From: Clostridiales bacterium
GTDB taxonomy: Bacteria > Bacillota > Clostridia > Saccharofermentanales > Saccharofermentanaceae
Reading direction: 5' to 3'
Assembly (NCBI GenBank): GCA_017427465.1
Contig: JAFRST010000008.1
Location: 23,451-87,450, forward strand
DNA: 64,000 nucleotides
The notes under the pieces are model-generated. The model saw only the letters and a program-made list of their open reading frames with translations. It was not told where the DNA came from and made no database searches. Positions 42,233 to 51,500 of the stretch are shown in pieces (within the stretch, counting starts at the first letter, position 1; every line of letters starts with the position of its first letter). The translations under genes and the position numbers were made by a program.

Positions 42233-43036
42233 ATGACATATTTTGTTGAAGGCATACAGGGAAGCGGCAAGAGCACTCTGGTAAAGCTTTTATCAGAGAA
42301 GTGCCAGGGACATAAAGTCCTTGAAGAAGGTGACTATTCACCGGTAGAACTTGCGTGGTGCGCATATATGGGCATGGAAGATTATCAGGTCGCCCTGGAA
42401 AAGTTTCCTTCCCTGAGACCTGAGATAGACGCCAAAACCCATTTTGAAGATGATCACGCGGTTGTCTGTTATACAAAGATCCGGACTGATGACCGGAGCT
42501 TTTACCAGGAGATGGAAAAATACGAGATTTATAATGGCCGTTTGCCTTTTGAGCGTTTCAAGGATATAGTTCTGAAGCGCTTTAGCAGATGGGACGGCGC
42601 ACCTTTGATCACAGAGTGTGCTCTTTTTCAAAACATCGTGGAGGACATGATACTGTTCCGTGACATGACGGATGAAGCCATCTTGGGTTTTTACAGAGAC
42701 ATTAAGAAGTCTATAGGAGATAAGTCGATCCGCATCGCGTATCTCAAGTCAGAGCCGGATGATATCAGAAGAAATCTTGAGACAGCCAGGCAGACCCGGG
42801 TTGACGATAAAGGCAATGAAGTGTGGTTTGCCATGCTCTGCGACTATTTTAACAACAGCCCTCATGTAGTTAGATGCGGGCTCGAAGGCGAAGACGGACT
42901 GGTCAGACACTGGGTGCACAGGCAGGAGCTCGAGCTTAAGATATGTGAAGAACTTTTCCCGGACAGGTACGCAGTATTGCCCTCGAAAAAGTACGGCGAG
43001 AAGGATATTGATAAGCTTCTCGAAGTAAAGTCTTAA
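42233..43036 (+). CDS. P-loop kinase-like protein
   Basis: This is a 267-aa protein. MTYFVEGIQGSGKSTLVKLL carries a Walker A motif at residues ~7-14. ATG 42233 fits this conserved N-terminus; ATG 42212 is an alternative with GAGG too close. LITECALFQN near 125 has the position of a Walker B/LID region, and SEPDDIRRNLETARQTR near 180 has basic residues like a LID. It resembles thymidylate/deoxynucleoside kinase-fold proteins, but the substrate is not evident. Confidence 0.65.
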   Translation: MTYFVEGIQGSGKSTLVKLLSEKCQGHKVLEEGDYSPVELAWCAYMGMEDYQVALEKFPSLRPEIDAKTHFEDDHAVVCYTKIRTDDRSFYQEMEKYEIYNGRLPFERFKDIVLKRFSRWDGAPLITECALFQNIVEDMILFRDMTDEAILGFYRDIKKSIGDKSIRIAYLKSEPDDIRRNLETARQTRVDDKGNEVWFAMLCDYFNNSPHVVRCGLEGEDGLVRHWVHRQELELKICEELFPDRYAVLPSKKYGEKDIDKLLEVKS

Positions 43037-43054
43037 GAAAGATCACTCGTGCAT

Positions 43055-43636
43055 ATGGCAGTAGAACGGAGTTATTTTGTAGTGATAAAAGAAGGCACCC
43101 GGGGAGACGATACCGAGGCGTTTATCCGTTCTGCGTTAGATCACGAGGCGATCCTCAAGTGGGCCTATATCTGCCATGACAAGGAATACTATAACGAACA
43201 CGATATGAATATCCGCAGGTTTGGCCTGCAATATAGCTGGGCGGACGGTTTTCCCGGGATGGAGAAATATTCTTCCTGCGATGAATATATCAAGGAGTAC
43301 ATGAATCAGCCGCCTTTCCCGGGGGATAAGAAAGAAGTTTACTGGCACATATTCATCATCGGCGATAAGGATTCCGGAACGGAAGATATTGCCGGTTGGT
43401 TCGGAAAACAGGAACACGAGGTGCAGTTTGTCTGGCGAAGAGAAGATATCGCGAATAACCTGAAGCGACTGACGCAGGAAGATAAGGGATCGAGAAGCCT
43501 GGAAAGACATCTTTATCCTGACAGCGAGGTCAGGGCGAATTTTGATTTCCGTGACTATATCAATAACACTCCGATAAAGCCAAGGCGGCTCAGGTTATTT
43601 GAACCGGTGCAGCCCAGGAACAAAAAGCGAAAATGA
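43055..43636 (+). CDS. Possible plasmid Rep-like (rolling-circle) protein, chromosomal
   Basis: This is a 193-aa protein. The layout YICHDKEYYNEHDM (near 36), then EVYWHIFIIGDKDSG (near 97), and RSLERHLYPDSE (near 150) resembles Rep proteins of Firmicute small plasmids, where a HUH-like motif (here reduced to WHI) follows an AYxxHDKD segment. The second His of HUH is absent, so nicking activity is doubtful. ATG 43055 was chosen over GTG 43049. It could instead be an unrelated protein; confidence in the family is low, though the gene itself is convincing. Confidence 0.4.
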   Translation: MAVERSYFVVIKEGTRGDDTEAFIRSALDHEAILKWAYICHDKEYYNEHDMNIRRFGLQYSWADGFPGMEKYSSCDEYIKEYMNQPPFPGDKKEVYWHIFIIGDKDSGTEDIAGWFGKQEHEVQFVWRREDIANNLKRLTQEDKGSRSLERHLYPDSEVRANFDFRDYINNTPIKPRRLRLFEPVQPRNKKRK

Positions 43637-43765
43637 CTGATCTCTGATGATCAGTGCTCCGCCGCCGTCAGTTGCCCATGTGGCATGCCATTGTATCTGC
43701 TAATCGGTATTCAAATAGGCGCGCCCGAGTTACAATAATGTATAACCCATCCCGGAGATACGACA

Positions 43766-44305
43766 ATGGATGACCTGTACATAACACATTACTATTACCC
43801 CGGGACTGATCCGTGGAAAAACATAATGCTCCTTCCTGAGGAGGAAGCTTTCCGCAAGGCGGAAGAGCTTGCCAAAGCACATCCAGATACAACGAGTTTT
43901 GGCAGGTTTGCTGACTTTGAGAACTATTATCCAGCGCGAAAAAGAGCAGATGACTACGTCCGCGAAGCTTTTATTAAGAACGGAGGATCTCCGAAGCTCA
44001 TGCATCCGTATTCGTTTGTGCTGGGCGAGTGTGAATACCTGCAAAAATGGTTTGACACCAGTGATAAGCTGGTGTACAAACTTTCTGATATTCCGGATGA
44101 TCAGGTCAGCTTTACGCTTGGTGACAGCTGCGCACTCCTGATAAACGGGGTGGAACCGGAGGTCCTTTCCAAAACGATGCTCCTGGAAGGCATCAGGGCA
44201 TGTGGCGGTTCGCTTGAAGAGTATTGCAAAAAGTCACTTAGCAAAGGATATGCTTATATTGAAGTCCAGCTGTGGGACCGGCTGTGCTGGCGGCGACGAT
44301 CATAG
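43766..44305 (+). CDS. Hypothetical protein, C-terminus possibly altered
   Basis: This is a 179-aa protein starting MDDLYITHYYYPGTDPWKN. Mixed alpha/beta, no membrane segment, no family recognised. The last residues (LWDRLCWRRRS) are basic and unlike the rest. The following membrane protein overlaps in another frame, so the true C-terminus may have been replaced by a deletion joining the two genes. Promoter-like TACAATAATG precedes it at ~43731. Confidence 0.55.
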   Translation: MDDLYITHYYYPGTDPWKNIMLLPEEEAFRKAEELAKAHPDTTSFGRFADFENYYPARKRADDYVREAFIKNGGSPKLMHPYSFVLGECEYLQKWFDTSDKLVYKLSDIPDDQVSFTLGDSCALLINGVEPEVLSKTMLLEGIRACGGSLEEYCKKSLSKGYAYIEVQLWDRLCWRRRS

Positions 44306-44532
44306 CGAATTTTGTGCTCGCACTGATAGACAAAAACGGAAATACAATGGTATATCTTCTCTCCGGACTATTCATGGGAATCGTTCCGAGCGTCATCTGC
44401 TATTTTGTGAGTGCGAAAATGCCTTTAGCCTGGTCTATTTGTCTGATGGTCAGCGTTGTTCTCTTCGCAGACGCCGTCATATTCAAAGGCAGAGCTGTTG
44501 CAGATGAGTTTAAAAGGCGGTTCCATCTGTAG
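44272..44532 (+). CDS. Small membrane protein, probably N-terminally truncated
   Basis: This is an 86-aa frame with three helices (about 3-19, 26-46 and 51-69) and a basic tail. The only starts are GTG 44272 or 44284, with no ribosome binding site, and the frame is closed upstream. It overlaps the previous gene by 34 bases. The simplest reading is that the start was lost when the two genes were fused. Confidence 0.45.
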   Translation: MGPAVLAATIIANFVLALIDKNGNTMVYLLSGLFMGIVPSVICYFVSAKMPLAWSICLMVSVVLFADAVIFKGRAVADEFKRRFHL

Positions 44533-44604
44533 GATGTCAGAGAGGATGCCAAATAGAGATATAATTAAAATTGCCGACAAAGCAAATTTACAAGGGGGTA
44601 TAAG

Positions 44605-45078
44605 ATGAGATTAAGTGACAGCGGAGAAAAGATAACATCTGAGGATATCAGAGCTTTTGAGCAAAAGTTCTCATTGGTTTTGCCGGAAGACTACAAGTCA
44701 TTTCTGGAGAGATCTAATGGCGGAATGCCCGAAGGAGATTATGTTTTCGAGTTCTTTGATGAAGTAACGGAGAGAACAAATCATTCGGTGATACAGGAGT
44801 TCTTTATTCTTAGCAAAGACGAGACCGACAGTTATGATGACCTTGAGAGCAACTGCATTGATCTGTGGGATGACGAGGCGCTCAGCAAAGATACTCTTCC
44901 TTTTGCTTTAGACCCCGGCGGAGATTACCTGTGCCTGTCACTTGGTAGTGACGATTACGGAGCAGTATATCTTTGCAATCATGAATATGATGATTCCGAG
45001 ACGGGATATCTTGTTAAGAGCAAGGTAGCGGATTCCTTTTCTGCGTTTATGGAAGGACTGCGCCTGGATGAAGATTGA
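44605..45078 (+). CDS. SMI1/KNR4 family protein
   Basis: This is a 157-aa protein with AGGGGG upstream and a TATAAT-like box (GATATAATTAAA) at ~44557. ITSEDIRAFEQKFSLVLPED and YKSFLERSNGG at the start are the hallmark of the SMI1/KNR4 (SUKH) superfamily, and LPFALDPGGDYLCLSL near 98 is the second conserved segment. SUKH proteins are common immunity proteins for polymorphic toxins. No toxin gene is adjacent, so it may be an orphan immunity gene. Confidence 0.85.
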   Translation: MRLSDSGEKITSEDIRAFEQKFSLVLPEDYKSFLERSNGGMPEGDYVFEFFDEVTERTNHSVIQEFFILSKDETDSYDDLESNCIDLWDDEALSKDTLPFALDPGGDYLCLSLGSDDYGAVYLCNHEYDDSETGYLVKSKVADSFSAFMEGLRLDED

Positions 45079-45176
45079 TATAGATTCCGTTTTTGTGCGG
45101 GAAAGAGTCAGATAAGAAGCTCTGAAACACACAAATATAATAGTGGCCTTAGGAAACCAATAAGGAAAAAACAGAT

Positions 45177-45299
45177 ATGGTAAACGGTGATCTTTTGAAC
45201 GCAGTTGAACTGGATATGGATGAATATCTTTCAATAGCAAATGAATTAAAAAGCTATGTTGATCACGGAGAAACAAATGGAACTCAGGAAACTATCTGA
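45177..45299 (+). CDS. Possible 40-aa ORF before the MBL gene
   Basis: It starts MVNGDLLNAVELDMDEYLSI after AATAAGGAAA and overlaps the MBL-fold start by 23 bases. It is acidic and helical. It may be a coupling ORF, a real small protein or the remnant of a longer gene; its reality is uncertain. Confidence 0.35.
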   Translation: MVNGDLLNAVELDMDEYLSIANELKSYVDHGETNGTQETI

Positions 45300-45954
45300 A
45301 CACATATGGTATATGCCTTTCGAGGAAGAGCGCGACCGTCCGAACCTCGGATATATCAAGGGTGATAAGCTGAGCATCGCTGTCGATGCCGGTCACTCGG
45401 AAGCGCACATCAGAGAGTTTTACGCTCTCCTTCGCAAGGAAGGGCTGCCGCTTCCTTCTCTTACGGTCATTACACACTGGCACTGGGATCATACTTTTGC
45501 GATGCACGCAGCAAATGGTCTTACCATAGCAAACAAAACAACAAACGCGCATATTCTGGAATGCATACAGAAGATAGAGAATAACGGCCCTGACGCGTTC
45601 CTGAACATTGGTGACAGCATAAGGAAAGAATATTCAGGCGGTCAGGAAATGATCGTTATTCCTGCAGATATTGTTTTCGAGGGCAGCTTGACGATAGACC
45701 TCGGCGGATGCACAGTCAATATCTTACAGACTGAGGCTCCTCATACTGACGATTCAACACTTGTTTATGTTTGCGAGGATAAGACACTCTTTATCGGAGA
45801 TGCCACCTGCCCGCAGTTTCCTCATGGTGACAGGGATAAAAAACTTGCAAATGCACTGGCTGATAAGATCCGTTCGACTGGCGCTGTCACCTGTGTTGAA
45901 GGACATTGGCAGCCTGTAGAGACAGAAGATACATTAAATGATCTTCTCAGCTAA
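45277..45954 (+). CDS. Metallo-beta-lactamase-fold hydrolase
   Basis: This is a 225-aa protein. ATG 45277 follows CGGAG with six bases; the earlier start at 45256 has no site. The metal-binding motif HWHWDHT (near 67-73), the later LQTEAPHTDDSTLVY (His near 159), the bridging Asp in LFIGDATCPQ (near 178) and GHWQP (near 211) give the full zinc set. The closest general type is a small MBL of the glyoxalase II/AHL-lactonase size class. No signal peptide, so cytoplasmic. Substrate unknown. Confidence 0.8.
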   Translation: MELRKLSEHIWYMPFEEERDRPNLGYIKGDKLSIAVDAGHSEAHIREFYALLRKEGLPLPSLTVITHWHWDHTFAMHAANGLTIANKTTNAHILECIQKIENNGPDAFLNIGDSIRKEYSGGQEMIVIPADIVFEGSLTIDLGGCTVNILQTEAPHTDDSTLVYVCEDKTLFIGDATCPQFPHGDRDKKLANALADKIRSTGAVTCVEGHWQPVETEDTLNDLLS

Positions 45955-46052
45955 AGACGGAGCCGAATACGGAATCACAAAAGGCACAGTTCTTAAAGTA
46001 AAATAACAGGATATAATTATATTCAGATCAAAACCGTTTGGAGGATAATAAA

Positions 46053-46418
46053 ATGCAGTTCGTTGAGATCCCTGTTTACCGCATCAGTGTTCAGCTTGAA
46101 AGCGTACTCCGCAAAAAGGAATACAAAGAAGATCAGATCGCTCAAACATACAACATCCTGAGCGAGAAAAAGAAGAAACAGAAGATGCCTGCTATTATCC
46201 TCGCTATAGTCATCGCGGCCATCGGACTGATCATGTTGATCAGTTCGATCATCACAGACAACATTGTAATGGGGATCGTAACCTTTGCAGTTTTGCTCGT
46301 CATCGCAGGCGTTGCAGGCTATATCGGATATTACACGATGGTCGGAAAGACCGCAAAGCAGTGGAACAATCTGCTGAAACAGTACTATCCTGACATCAGT
46401 GATAAATACAAGCTTTGA
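46053..46418 (+). CDS. Two-helix membrane protein
   Basis: This is a 121-aa protein. ATG 46053 follows TTTGGAGG with nine bases. A basic cytoplasmic N-terminus (~1-45, EKKKKQK) precedes two helices (about 48-68 and 75-97) and a short tail. Promoter-like GATATAATTATATT lies at ~46011. Family unknown; a scaffold or small regulator is possible. Confidence 0.65.
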   Translation: MQFVEIPVYRISVQLESVLRKKEYKEDQIAQTYNILSEKKKKQKMPAIILAIVIAAIGLIMLISSIITDNIVMGIVTFAVLLVIAGVAGYIGYYTMVGKTAKQWNNLLKQYYPDISDKYKL

Positions 46419-46489
46419 TCATACTTTGTAGTCAACAGAAAAACCCGGTTAACTATGATCTCCATTTGGTCGCCTGAATTGCACCGTGC

Positions 46490-46600
46490 GTTTTTTGTGC
46501 AGTAAAATCGAAAAATCCGCACGATTTTCGCAATTTGAGGCCGAAAATGCTAATTTTGTACAGTAAAATCGAAAAAACCGCACGATTTTCGCACGCGTCA
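46490..46600. repeat. Short direct repeat, family E (61-bp period)
   Basis: CAGTAAAATCGAAAAA followed by CCGCACGATTTTCGCA occurs at 46500 and 46561, 61 bases apart. Each copy contains the inverted pair AAAATCG/CGATTTT. The rest of the gap 46419-46740 contains no gene. Confidence 0.85.
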
Positions 46601-46740
46601 TCTCTGCGGTCGTCAAAAAGACCTCAAAATGACGACCATTCGGCGATCAGGTATTGATTTGCAGTTTGAATGCAAAATTTGCAGCATGAGCGAGAAGAAA
46701 ACAGTTGACCGGGCAAACATTTACTAACAGGAACTCGAAA

Positions 46741-47508
46741 ATGGAAGAACAAATAGTAGCAAAAAATAAACAATACTGGGATGATCACGCTGATCTCTGG
46801 TTCGGAACGACAGCTTTACCAAAATACGGAGTCAGATTCGTAACAGAAGACGATCTGCATTTTTTCTCTGATGTTGCAGGGAAGAAGGTCCTGGAAATGT
46901 GCTGCGGCAGCGGGCATTCGCTCAAATATCTTGCGGATAAAGGCGCCTGTGAGCTGTGGGGATTGGATCTGTCACAGAAGCAAATAGATAATGCCGGCAA
47001 GCTTTTGAAGGAGAGCGGTTACTCTCCAAAGCTCATTTGCGCACCGATGGAAGCAGAGTGCGGCATTCCCGAAGATTATTTTGACTATGTCTATTCAATC
47101 TACGGGATAGGCTGGACGACTGATCTTGAAGGGACGTTCAAGAAGGTTGCCTCGTATCTTAAGAAAGACGGCATCTTCATATTCAGCTGGGGACATCCCC
47201 TTCACTACTGTGTTGCAAAATCTTACGAGACCGGAGAAGATGTCACAGAAGATGGCAAGCTGGTCTTCTCGCGCAGTTATTTCGATGAGTCCTACTTTAA
47301 GATGCCGGTACACGATACTACTGTAACGTTTGCGAACAGGAAGATCTCAACGTATGTTAATGCCCTGTATGATGCCGGGTTTATAATCGAGAAAATGATC
47401 GAGCAGACTGACAGGAAGTCTTTAGAAGATACAGAAGATCAAAGTCCCAAGGCGCAAAAAGCGAAAATGGTCCCGCTCTCGGTCTGCTATAAATGCAGAA
47501 AGCTCTGA
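46741..47508 (+). CDS. Class I SAM-dependent methyltransferase
   Basis: This is a 255-aa protein. ATG 46741 follows AGGAACTCGAAA. Motif I KVLEMCCGSGHSLKYL (near 45) binds S-adenosylmethionine, with the acidic residue of motif II in LWGLDLSQKQ (near 72) and motif III/IV in DYFDYVYSIYG (near 112). The C-terminal part completes the Rossmann fold and ends VPLSVCYKCRKL. It resembles small-molecule methyltransferases of the ubiE/type 11 kind. Substrate unknown. Confidence 0.85.
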   Translation: MEEQIVAKNKQYWDDHADLWFGTTALPKYGVRFVTEDDLHFFSDVAGKKVLEMCCGSGHSLKYLADKGACELWGLDLSQKQIDNAGKLLKESGYSPKLICAPMEAECGIPEDYFDYVYSIYGIGWTTDLEGTFKKVASYLKKDGIFIFSWGHPLHYCVAKSYETGEDVTEDGKLVFSRSYFDESYFKMPVHDTTVTFANRKISTYVNALYDAGFIIEKMIEQTDRKSLEDTEDQSPKAQKAKMVPLSVCYKCRKL

Positions 47509-47524
47509 GCCGGAATAATCAACA

Positions 47525-47602
47525 TTGCGGTCTTTAGTTGACAATGGTGAACTGAGGCGAGAAGAGGCCGGAAAGAACACCGGTTACTATAGAATCAAGT
47601 AG
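47525..47602 (+). pseudogene. Remnant of a winged-helix C-terminus
   Basis: One frame reads LRSLVDNGELRREEAGKNTG, then YYRIK and a stop, which is the recognition helix and wing of a transcriptional regulator or Fic-type wHTH. There is no start and the upstream part is missing. A short fragment only. Confidence 0.35.
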
Positions 47603-47626
47603 TTCGTAATATCATTAAATAGACTA

Positions 47627-48088
47627 ATGGATATACTGCTAAATGAAAGCTCAAAGAAAGAATTTGATCAGGCTCTGATCAGTGAGATCGAGCCTGATTT
47701 CAGCTATCCGATCTGGGATAAGAAAGATCCATTTGGAAGAACATATTTTGGAGCTGGAAACTTTTGTGGTATGGACAGAAGTATCAGTGAAGATGAGGAT
47801 CTTTCCTGGCTGGAATGGGATGGAAATGAAGTATACATTTCGAATGATGACAAAGTGCTTTTATTCAAAAAAGCAATTGGAATTATGAAAGGCTGGATAA
47901 ATCAATTAATCGAGGATTTCCCGGATGACCGATTTGTAGTATTTGCTTCTTTCGATGACGGCAATGCCATGGATGATAAAAGCGAAAACAACATGTCTTT
48001 TACACTTCGTTTTTGGAAAAAACGTGAGGGGCAGGGACTTGATGAAAGCACGGAATTTGATCAGCCTGTAATCATGTGGAGCAATTAA
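47627..48088 (+). CDS. Hypothetical acidic protein, possible immunity protein
   Basis: This is a 153-aa protein with no clear ribosome binding site (TAAATAGACTAATG). Strongly acidic (Asp/Glu ~25%), rich in Trp, no membrane segment; GNEVYISNDDKVLLFKKAI and DRFVVFASFDDGNAMDD are conserved-looking. The size and composition are typical of immunity proteins, but no family is recognised. GNAT gene follows 25 bases later, probably cotranscribed. Confidence 0.55.
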   Translation: MDILLNESSKKEFDQALISEIEPDFSYPIWDKKDPFGRTYFGAGNFCGMDRSISEDEDLSWLEWDGNEVYISNDDKVLLFKKAIGIMKGWINQLIEDFPDDRFVVFASFDDGNAMDDKSENNMSFTLRFWKKREGQGLDESTEFDQPVIMWSN

Positions 48089-48113
48089 TTGAACAGAACT
48101 TGAGGATAAAGAA

Positions 48114-48578
48114 TTGGTCTATAAGTGCGCTGACATAAATGATGCAGATATTCTGATAGAGATATATAACTCTGCATTCCATGACGACTTCATCCGGTAC
48201 GGACAATGTCCGGCATATGGTCATTCGCGCGAAAGCATGCAACGGTCAATATCGGATTATCCTAAAACCATTGCATACGATCAGGGAAGGGCTGTCGGTG
48301 TCATCTCCGTTAAAGATGAAGGCCAGGGAAAGTATTATATCGGCTGCCTTGCAGTAATAAAGGAAGAACAGGGCCGCGGGATCGGCACATCATTGCTGAA
48401 GCATTTTATGAGTGAACATCCGGACTGGAAGGAACTCACACTGGTAACGCCTAAAGATAAAGAACAGAACATCAGATTTTATACCGAACGCTTCGGCTTC
48501 GAGATCACCGGAGAAGAGGTTGACGGAGATGTGACGGTTCTTTTATTCAAACTTAGTAGGCAAGTCGACCCCTCATAA
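48114..48578 (+). CDS. GNAT family N-acetyltransferase
   Basis: This is a 154-aa protein starting at TTG 48114 with TGAGGATA eight to ten bases upstream; there is no suitable ATG. Strand beta4 IGCLAVIKEEQGRGIGTSLL (near 76-95) carries the acetyl-CoA-binding Q/RxxGxG/A motif (QGRGIG). RFYTERFGFEITGEEVDGD completes the fold. Substrate unknown. It converges on the NACHT gene, whose stop is only 10 bases away. Confidence 0.85.
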   Translation: MVYKCADINDADILIEIYNSAFHDDFIRYGQCPAYGHSRESMQRSISDYPKTIAYDQGRAVGVISVKDEGQGKYYIGCLAVIKEEQGRGIGTSLLKHFMSEHPDWKELTLVTPKDKEQNIRFYTERFGFEITGEEVDGDVTVLLFKLSRQVDPS

Positions 48579-48588
48579 CAATCTGAAC

Positions 48589-51500
48589 TTATCTTTGTTT
48601 GTGTGTAGTTTTTTCCGCATCATTAGGTATATGTTCGTGTTTTTGCTCTTTTTCATCAATTAACGCACCATATTCAACTAAGTGTTTTCTCATCTCATCT
48701 GAAATATCGGAAAGTTCATTGATGTTTTGCAAATCGACATTCCACACCTCAAGACCGGGATAATTGGGGATATTTTGAATGCAAGAAATAGAGACCTCCG
48801 CATTTTGTTCTGTTTTAATATGCCATACTGATGCACTATCTTTTTCGTTTTGAGATGTTACGACCAATAAATATTTTCCGTTTGGACTAAACTGAAAAGA
48901 CTTTATATGTTGGTTACTAAACTCGATAGTTCCACCAAGAACTTCAACTAGATCCAAAGTCCACAGCTTAACAATTCCAGTGTTTCTATGATCATCCCAC
49001 CCTGATGTTGCAATATAGTCTCCATTGGGACTGATTACAAGTTGGTTATAGATTGAATCCAAGCATCTTTCAGAAATAAGATTAAAACTTCCGGTATCGC
49101 GGATTTCAATATGTGAACAACCAATTTTATTGTGGAGCAAAACAAAGCTTGAATCATTTGGTCCGTATTGAATAGAAGGTGTAGAAAAAAGACGATGAGG
49201 TATGAGATCGAGTATTGTATCTTGATAGGATGACCACCAGTTTTCGTCTGTGAACCGTTGACAATTTGATAAATCTGAAGAATTCCAGACCAAGACAGAT
49301 CCATCTAATACTGAGGCGGCCACTATATGTTTTCCATCGTTACTAAAGTGCACAGAATCAATTTGTATTGGTTCTCCGTTTTCATCCAACAGTTTCCCAA
49401 CCGAAGGATCTGTTGTGTTGATTAAATCTTTTTCAGACTCAGCATCTAGAACTTCATAATATTCGCCATATTTGCTGTAGCGCTGGGCAATTAAAATGCG
49501 TGTGTTCTCAAGATTGAGATGAGCTGAAATAATATAATTTTTTCCTTGGATTGTTCTTAACTCACTCAGTGTTTTAGAGTCCAATATTTTCAGAATGCCG
49601 TCGTTTGAAACTGTAACAATACGTTCTCCATCTTTTGAGTAATTTATCGAATATAAGTAAATGTTGTCTTCAATAAAATTGACTTCTTTTCTCACTTTTT
49701 CAGAACTATTGATGTTCCATGCGTTCACTTTTCCGTTTTGGAATATTGTAATAACTTGATTTGAATCGGGAGTAAACTGAGCAGAGGAAAACTTGGCAGT
49801 ATGGCCTTTTAACACCCCACCTGGAATTTCTGTAAAAGTTTTAGCATCCCAAATAAGTGCATCACAATCACCTTTAATAAAATTATAAGATGAAGATATA
49901 ATATAATTCCCATCCGGGCTATAACGAGAAAACGGATCAACAGTTCTGCTTAAATACTTATGATGCACTTCGTTATGGTATTTAGTTTCATATATCACAG
50001 TTTTTCCTTCGCTATCAGTAGTTATTAATTCATCGCCTGACAGAGGCTTATACTGAAGAGAGGTAAAATGCCCTGAAAACGAACAGAGACTAGCAATAGA
50101 ATTTGCTGATTCTGCATCAATAATCTGTGCGTCGCCATGTAAAAAGCCTACAAGTATTCTTTTCTCATCGGGACTAAATTGAGCAGATGTTATATATGAC
50201 GAGTTTGGAATTGTGCTTTTGCGAATAAGCGTATGGGGAGCTTTTGAACTCCATATGTTGATTGGATCAGTATCATCGTCAGCAGGAACCGTTATAATAT
50301 AATTGCCTTTAGGACTGAAATGAACAAAGCGTATTTCATCTTGGAACACATCACCAAATGAATCTGTTAATTCTTCAAAGTTATTTGAGTCAAAGGCGTT
50401 AACTGCATAGTTTACAGATATAGTTATTATACTATCTCCCATTAAGCTGTACTGAGCTCTTTGAAGCGGAATATTAATATCATGAGAGCAAATGATGGAA
50501 GCAGAATACTCATCGTAATTCCAAATATTGATCAAGCCATATAGGCTGGCTGTGAATAACTTTTTTTCTTTTGGATGAAAACAGGCAGAGATAATCTGTT
50601 TGTCACGAGTAGACAAATTGCATATTACTTCATGCGTTATTGCGTTCCACAAATTGGCAGTTCCATATCCGTCAATGGTTAGAATACATCTGTTATCAGG
50701 ACTGAAATATGCATCTCTTACTGGGTGATTATTTCCGGAAAGCAGGAAAAAAGCATCAGTTAATATAGAACCATCAAAGTTTGCGGAATAAGTATTGTTT
50801 CCTAATCTAAATCCGTTTGCATGGCAAATGGACAAATCCAGATTAGAAAAGTCCTCTCCGCTAAGGTCTTTACGAACCAGTTTAAGTATTTGAAACAGGT
50901 TCCAAACGACATATCTGTCTTCTGGACTTGCTTTTTCAGATATATTTTTAAATCTATAAATATCAAGTCCTCTTTTAATGTAATCATTATTTGGTTCAAA
51001 TATCCATCTATTCTCTTCCTTTAAGTATTGTGGAATATTATGAGCTTCACCTAAGATCTCACCAATAAAAATGAGTATTTGGCTTGGCAAAGGATTCCTC
51101 CATTCTGATAAGTATTCTCTGGCCAAGTGGCGATTATTTATATACGGATCTTCGTTGACGTATATAGCTAGTTTGAGCCTTTTAATGTGATAGAGCGCAG
51201 CAAAATAATCACGAAAGTGCTGGTGCCTAAATTCATAATCCTTTTTTGAATCGTAAACTAGTATCGCGCGCTGTTGAATTATAAATTTGCGTATATTGGT
51301 TGGAGCATTCTTTTCTCCAAAACTATCTATGAATCGTTGCTTAACATCGTTTGGTGACTCGTTAAAACGACCCTTGTAATCTTCACTAAAACAATCATTT
51401 CCATGTGCCCAACAGTATGGGGATTTTTTAGCCTCGTCGACTAACACTTCACGTATTTTTTCTTCGATCCTAGTTTCTGAAATCTGAAATGAGTTCTTTT

